Positions 59,165 through 64,000 of a stretch of 64,000 nt of DNA are shown piece after piece (the first letter of the stretch is position 1; each line of letters begins with the position of its first letter). The notes beneath the pieces are model-generated. The model saw only the letters and a program-made list of their open reading frames with translations, was not told where the DNA came from and searched no databases. Origin of the DNA: Cheilinus undulatus (lineage: Eukaryota > Chordata > Actinopteri > Labriformes > Labridae). Position numbers and translations under genes: made by a program. Location: the NCBI RefSeq assembly GCF_018320785.1, contig NC_054866.1, forward strand, positions 13,253,885-13,317,884, written 5' to 3'.

Positions 59165-59551
59165 GACTCAACATTGGTGAATTTTCACCCCGCTTTCTGA
59201 ACGTAAGGTTGATTATTCAACAAAAAATTGTCTTTTGAATTTTACAGCCACATAGCAGTTTGACTATTGAAAATGAAATACATAATACTTAGAACTTCTT
59301 GAGCTCAAATGTTGGGCAGCCATAACGTTGGCCTACTTAGCAGCAAACTTGCTATCATATTGCAGGAAATGTTAGCATACCATCATGTAGCTGGCTAACT
59401 AATTTTTCTTTACTTTTTCACTTAGGCCAAGGCTATAGAAGAATTAAATCAATTGAATATCAGTAGAACTTAACGAAATAATGGGGTGCTTTTAATTATT
59501 CCAAATAAAAAGGAGCTCAGAGACAACAGATTCTGTCTAGTTAGTTTGGTA

Positions 59552-59835
59552 ATGGTAAATAGACCTGAGCTTGTATAGCACTTTTCTAGTAATCTACTCA
59601 AAGCGCTTCTTCACTGGAGGTCACACCATTCATTCACATCCATTCCCTCCACATTTACACACTGATGATGCGTGCTGCTATTTGGCATTAGTATTAGCTA
59701 ATCACATACATCCATATACAGTACATTCACATGCCACTGACACAGCAGGGGGAGCAATTAAGGGTTAGCTGCCTGCTCATGGACACACTGGCATGTGACT
59801 ACAAGAGCTGGGGACTGAACCCCCAGTACATATCA
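59552..59835. repeat. Dispersed teleost repeat (retroelement tail type)
   Basis: 'aatggtaaatagacctgag', 'cttgtatagcacttttctag', 'ctcaaagcgctt', 'cattcattcacatcc' and the end 'gggactgaacccccag' form a widespread teleost interspersed repeat. Related text is at 45830-46005. Confidence 0.65.
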
Positions 59836-60791
59836 TTACTTGTGGTGTTTTCATGAGGTTGCATATTACTGTCAAAACCTTAAGTGTTTTTCATCATAAC
59901 AAAAAAATTCTAAGGGAAGTATTCTTCTGTAACAATGGTGTGTGTTTGTTTGCAGTGTTTTACACTTTAGCTAAGAGCTGAAAAAAGACAGAACCAGTGT
60001 GCACTTATAAAGTATTAACGCCTTAGAAACATGAGAAAATGAAGCCTAAAATTAGAACTGTTCGAAAGGGAATTAAACTAAGATTGTACTACACAAATAC
60101 AGTTGAAATAGAAAACTAAAAACCATTGATGAAAAAGTACTTGATGTCTAGTTTGTTCAAAATAAGTGGCACAAAACCCTCCAGGTGTTGTCAGATCTTC
60201 ATACTGTCACAGCCCACAGGCACAGCAGCTGAAGTCTCATCCTGAGCAGACATTTATAACCTGTAAAAACTGTAAGGTTTTCATGTTTGGGCAATATATT
60301 GATGTTTTGAAGTCCATTAATGGTAGATAATAGTTTTTACAATATATAAACCCACATCACATGAGTAGCATCTTCCTAAATGCAGTCAGGTTCTTTTATT
60401 ACCACAGTGCCTCTTCCAGACTACACAGTCCTGTCAGTTAAGATGGTCACTGTGTCAGATTAAAAAAATCACAGAGCCATAAATTTGTGCCGTGACTTAA
60501 CCAACAGGCATAACAGACTACATGTTGGTACCCAACCAATCATGACTGATGATGAAAAAAGAGGAGACAATCTAGATGACAGAATGATGGAGAGAAAACT
60601 CTAAACAGTTACACTGCATTTATTCTACTATACTGTCTACCTAACATTATAATGAATGTTATGTTCAACACCACTGAAATTGTAAATCGTGGTCTGACCT
60701 CAGTTATTTGCATCTTTCCTTTAACTTGTGATGTTTTCATCACGGTCAAGGAAAAGTTGATTAGGTATCTTTTTTTGTTTTCTTCTTTCAG

Positions 60792-60971
60792 GTGGTGATG
60801 TACGTCGGCCAGGTGATGAAAGATTTACTGAAGCTGCCCCGCCCCTTTTCGCCCCCTGTGGTCAAGCTGGAGACCCGTGTCGATGCCGAGTATGGACTTC
60901 CCTCAACCCACGCCATGGCTGCCACTGCCATCTCCTTTACGCTTCTACTGAGTGCTCAACCCAGGTTTCAG
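60792..60971 (+). CDS. sgpp2: sgpp2 exon 3: PAP2 phosphatase motifs 1 and 2
   Basis: The 180 nt are in phase 0, with acceptor TTCTTTCAG and donor GTGAGAAT. It encodes [18 protein letters not shown], then [17 protein letters not shown] and [20 protein letters not shown]. The Lys and Arg-Pro of KDLLKLPRP form PAP2 catalytic motif 1 (K-x6-RP), and PSTHA is motif 2, whose His acts as acid in breakdown of the phospho-enzyme intermediate. Motif 3 (with the nucleophilic His) lies in later exons outside the window. Residues favour SGPP2 over SGPP1 (AATAI after PSTHAM). Confidence 0.95.
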
Positions 60972-61584
60972 GTGAGAATTACTCATATTGTTATAAGGAG
61001 TGTTACAAAGAAGGTTTTTAAAGGAAAAAAGCATTGTCCTAAGCTATTTGTCTTCTCAGGTTTGGCTAAATTATAACCCAGCTAGAATGGGTAATTATGG
61101 ACCAGATTAAAATGAATGCTGATGCCTCTCAGTGAACTAAAACAATATCATCCGCCACAAGATTGACTATTTAAAAGCCTGTAAAATAAATAAGTTTCAA
61201 TGATTTACTCAATATTAGGTAAAAAAGGTTTGCAGAAATTACCATCATGATGCAGATTTGGAGAAAGGGAAAAGTTTTGCCAGAGCTATCATCAAGAGGA
61301 GAAAACAAGTTTTAAAATCCTGGACTTGATCGATATTGGATTGTTAGCTGTACTTTTTATGCATATATCTGGACACAAAGACAAGTAAATCGTGATAAGA
61401 ATACTGTTAATGGGAGCTGGTAGAGCAGATGAAGTTCCACTGTTTTCCACACAGTCTTTTACCAACACCAAAGCCTGCTGAATTGTGATTGGTCAATATA
61501 TCTCAGATGAAAGGATGAAATGTAAATAGAAACCAGAACACTATACAAAAGTCACCAACCCCATATACAGATTCTGCGTTTCTA

Positions 61585-62010
61585 TGTATGACCTGCACTC
61601 ACACTGCTCCAAGTCCAACTACGTCTGAGCGTGTCTTAATACAATTCAACACAGCCTGTCAGAACAGTGGAGAAATACACAGACAACATGGCAGCCACTT
61701 CACTTGCATTGTGGCTCACTTTGTTGTATTTTGCCCAGATGCTGCTCTCTAACACTACACCATTGTTTCAAATGGTTGCCAAAAGGAATAGTTGTATGAA
61801 TTACACACCATTTCCATGCTGCACACTGGTGCTTGAGTAGTAGCAATGGTACAATGCCAAAGCCCACCTCTCCCATCTATGCCAGGAGGAAGAGGTGTTC
61901 TGTGCCTGAGCATGGTGCGGGACACTCACCCTGGTCAAACAAGCTGGACTGTGGGGCACAAGTGTGCTTGGGCATGGTATGGATTGCCTAGTGTGAGCGC
62001 CCGCATAGTT
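61585..62010. mobile_element. Degenerate relative of the 55064-56218 element
   Basis: It begins near CTGCACTCACACTG and ends GGCATGGTATGG...GCCTAGTGTGAGCGCCC, paralleling the termini of 55064-56218. The interior is poorly conserved. Confidence 0.45.
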
Positions 62011-62619
62011 GGGGCTGGCATGTCTTTGCTTTTCACTGCTGTGAATTAGTGTGCTTTAAACTGTGTTGTGAATGCATAAAGCCGTTATGTCTGACATTGA
62101 GTCATTACAGTCAACTGACACAAAAACCATACAGTGAGAAACTTGACAGAACCTGATCGAAAAGTTGTCCGTGCGTTATAAAAGATCAGAAAGGTCATTC
62201 CCAGATCTTTTTTATTACCTAATTGAATCATCTGTTAAAACATAAAATCACATTCTCTTCAGATATGATGAATTAAACTAAACATAAAATCAGGAAGTCC
62301 AATATTTATGGAACCCTGAAACAATTCGTCACTATTTTGAGGTGATCTCATCCTCCTGCTGGATGACTTGCAGTCCCAGTGTCCTTATATTTGCCTCTGT
62401 GCCTCAGTTAGGTGAAATATAAAACTGAAATATAAAAGATTCAGATTTTAAAGTTTATATTTAGTGCAGAAGATGGCACAGCAACTTCTCAGCATTGGGG
62501 TTAATGGTTTGTTTTTTCCTGAAATGCGAAGTGGATATGACGTTTTCTGTGTTCCTCACAGTGTGGACTATTTCTGTCAGTGAGGTACTAGCTAAGTAAG
62601 TCAGTTTCTCTTTGTATTT

Positions 62620-63624
62620 TTGCTTAACCTTTATTTAACCTGGCTATTCCCATTCAGATCTGAGATCTCTTTTTCAAGGGAGACCTGACTAAGAATGGCA
62701 GCAATACACAGTTTCAACAAAAGATATACTGAAACTCCACTGCACTCATTAAATAGCAGTAGTAGTAAGCCATCTTTTAAAACAGGTACATACAGAAAAT
62801 TTGAATTTTAGACCTTTCAGCAAGAAATTGAAGACATTCAGGTTAACCAAATTCTGCAGTTTAAATTCCCTCTGTAAATCTTTCAGAGCACAAGGTGCAG
62901 AAAACCTAAAAACATTATTTTCTTACTCAGTTTGGACTTTGTGATTTGCAAATTACACAAAAGCAAAAGAACGAGGTTGTGTAATCTATTGTAGAAGAGA
63001 GGAAAGGCAGTCAGGAAATTTACCCAAAATAGCTTTATAGATGAAAACATACCAATGACAAGGACAACATGTACTTCAAGCAGTATATTAGAATATAAAT
63101 TCCAATGGTGAAAAACAAATCCACAGTTAATGTCAAATTTCTTTGCTACATGATACACACAGTGTAACATGTAAGAACTTTGAGCTGAGATATTTGTGTA
63201 CAACACAAACCCCATAATCAAGGAGAGGTGAAAAAGTGGACTCAACTGGTCTCTTTATGATTTAAAAGCAAGAAAGGAGACTTGTTTCTGTGGTGGGAAA
63301 AAAAAAAAAACCACACCTGTTTTTTTTTTTTTTTTTTTAGCAACACTGTTATTGTGCTCGCTGAAAGAAAATGTCACATTAGGTAAAAATGTGCTCAGAA
63401 AATGTTCTGTTGGCTGTTCTTAAGGTTGTAAGGAACATGAGTTCAGTTTTATCTGCATTTAGAAAAAGTTGCAGCTAACAAAGCTGCTCTTGGATTAAAT
63501 CAAAAGCATGCCAAAAATTTGCACAAGCTTGTGCAGGTGTAGGGGCACAGCGGTAAATAAGTGTATCATCAGCATAAAACTGAAAAGAAGTATTTGGTAT
63601 GTTCCAGCCAAAGCAATGTAAAGA

Positions 63625-63656
<32 letters not shown>

Positions 63657-63760
63657 GTGGTCCCAAAACCGAGAGTGAACGCAAAGAACCTTGGGGTACT
63701 CCCTTGGAAATTTGTAGTACCTCTGATGCAACCAAGACAGTCTGGCTGCAGACTGTTCAC
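62620..63760 (-). mobile_element. Non-LTR retrotransposon (L2/Rex-like) 3' fragment with reverse transcriptase relic
   Basis: On the minus strand, 63475-63735 reads GVPQGS...SVLGPLFF, then NTSFQFYADDTLIYR: the PQGS and YADD box of a reverse transcriptase. About 63420-63470 gives LFLNADKTELMFL. 62883-63245 continues with SAQSSYMLHCVYHVAKKF and later family text, with frameshifts. The 3' part (62620-62700, 'ctttttcaagggagacctg') is a widespread teleost LINE tail. The 5' end is missing. A 28-T run (minus strand) interrupts the catalytic region. Inactive. Confidence 0.8.
63629..63656. repeat. A28/T28 homopolymer inside the LINE relic
   Basis: Twenty-eight A on the plus strand, within the reverse transcriptase fragment, where it is read as a Phe run. 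Confidence 0.95.
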
Positions 63761-64000
63761 CTCTGACAGCCACTCTCACAGACGGTTCATCTGAGACACA
63801 GAACAACTAAGAACAGAAACAAATGCTGAAACTTTCAAAATAAGATAGGATCAAACTTTTCTTTTAGGGTTATGGTAAGGGTTAAGGTAATGGTTAGGAT
63901 ACCTAGAGTTAAAAGTTAAAAATCTGATTGGCAAAACCTGATTACAAGATATTAGTCAAGCAGAGTTAACAGAAACAGTAGCTCTGTTAGCTGCGTAAGC

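Larger units (their letters stand above)
46398..60791 (+). other. sgpp2: sgpp2 intron 2 (14,394 bp)
   Basis: Bounded by GTAAGTCA and TTCTTTCAG. It is dense with element fossils listed separately. Stretches without anything recognised are 46632-47460, 48870-50285, 50975-52320, 52400-52870, 56220-58475 and 59840-60790. Within these, 49030-49420 and 57280-57850 are unique and richer in GC and could hold conserved elements. A 17-A run is at 57098-57114. Confidence 0.8.
60972..64000 (+). other. sgpp2: sgpp2 intron 3, 5' portion (gene continues off the right edge)
   Basis: Follows donor GTGAGAAT. Contains the degenerate element at 61585-62010 and a LINE fragment at 62620-63760. No further sgpp2 exon recognised. 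60980-61580 and 62015-62610 show nothing. 63860-63900 has degenerate 'ggttagg/gggtta' text. Confidence 0.75.

Overview
This window is vertebrate nuclear DNA, almost certainly from a ray-finned (teleost, probably spiny-rayed) fish. The genes are split by introns with GT-AG junctions, the background is AT-rich, and the repeats are teleost types: tRNA-derived SINEs, several Tc1/mariner families, hAT-type miniature elements, and L1- and L2/Rex-like LINE remnants. There is no prokaryotic, viral or CRISPR content.

Three protein-coding genes can be supported. (1) pax3 lies on the minus strand. Its coding exons 1-4 lie between 10359 and 12624, and the window ends inside intron 4, so the homeodomain exons are outside. 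A CpG-rich promoter with three CCAAT boxes sits upstream, and both intron 4 (1-10358) and the 5' flank (about 13.2-17.4 kb) hold unique, relatively GC-rich blocks that look like conserved regulatory DNA. (2) A single-exon gene for a membrane-anchored RING-finger E3 ligase (rnf228-like) is on the minus strand at 29398-30168, with its own CpG island. (3) sgpp2 (sphingosine-1-phosphate phosphatase 2) is on the plus strand. Coding exons 1-3 are at 39150-39371, 46236-46397 and 60792-60971, and the gene runs off the right edge. The order pax3 - RING gene - sgpp2, with pax3 and sgpp2 pointing away from each other, fits the PAX3-SGPP2 neighbourhood known in mammals. The three genes do not form a pathway: they are a developmental transcription factor, a probable ubiquitin ligase and a lipid phosphatase kept together by synteny, possibly because pax3 enhancers are spread across the region.

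Layout: 1-10.3 kb, pax3 intron 4 with regulatory candidates and a few hAT-like insertions; 10.3-13.2 kb, pax3 exons and promoter; 13.2-17.5 kb, mostly unique upstream DNA; 17.5-26.3 kb, repeat-rich intergenic DNA; 26.8-30.5 kb, unique DNA and the RING gene; 30.7-39 kb, transposon remnants; 39.15 kb to the end, sgpp2 with introns of 6.9 and 14.4 kb packed with element fossils.

The most unusual items are a three-copy dispersed family carrying decayed pieces that resemble the N-terminus of a RecQ-like helicase, an unidentified 161-codon ORF next to one of these copies, and an approximately 0.4-kb-arm inverted repeat (52878-54720) interrupted by a hAT-type element with a perfect 8-bp target duplication. 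I found no convincing undescribed system. All family assignments come from reading the sequence and remembered family features, without database searches.
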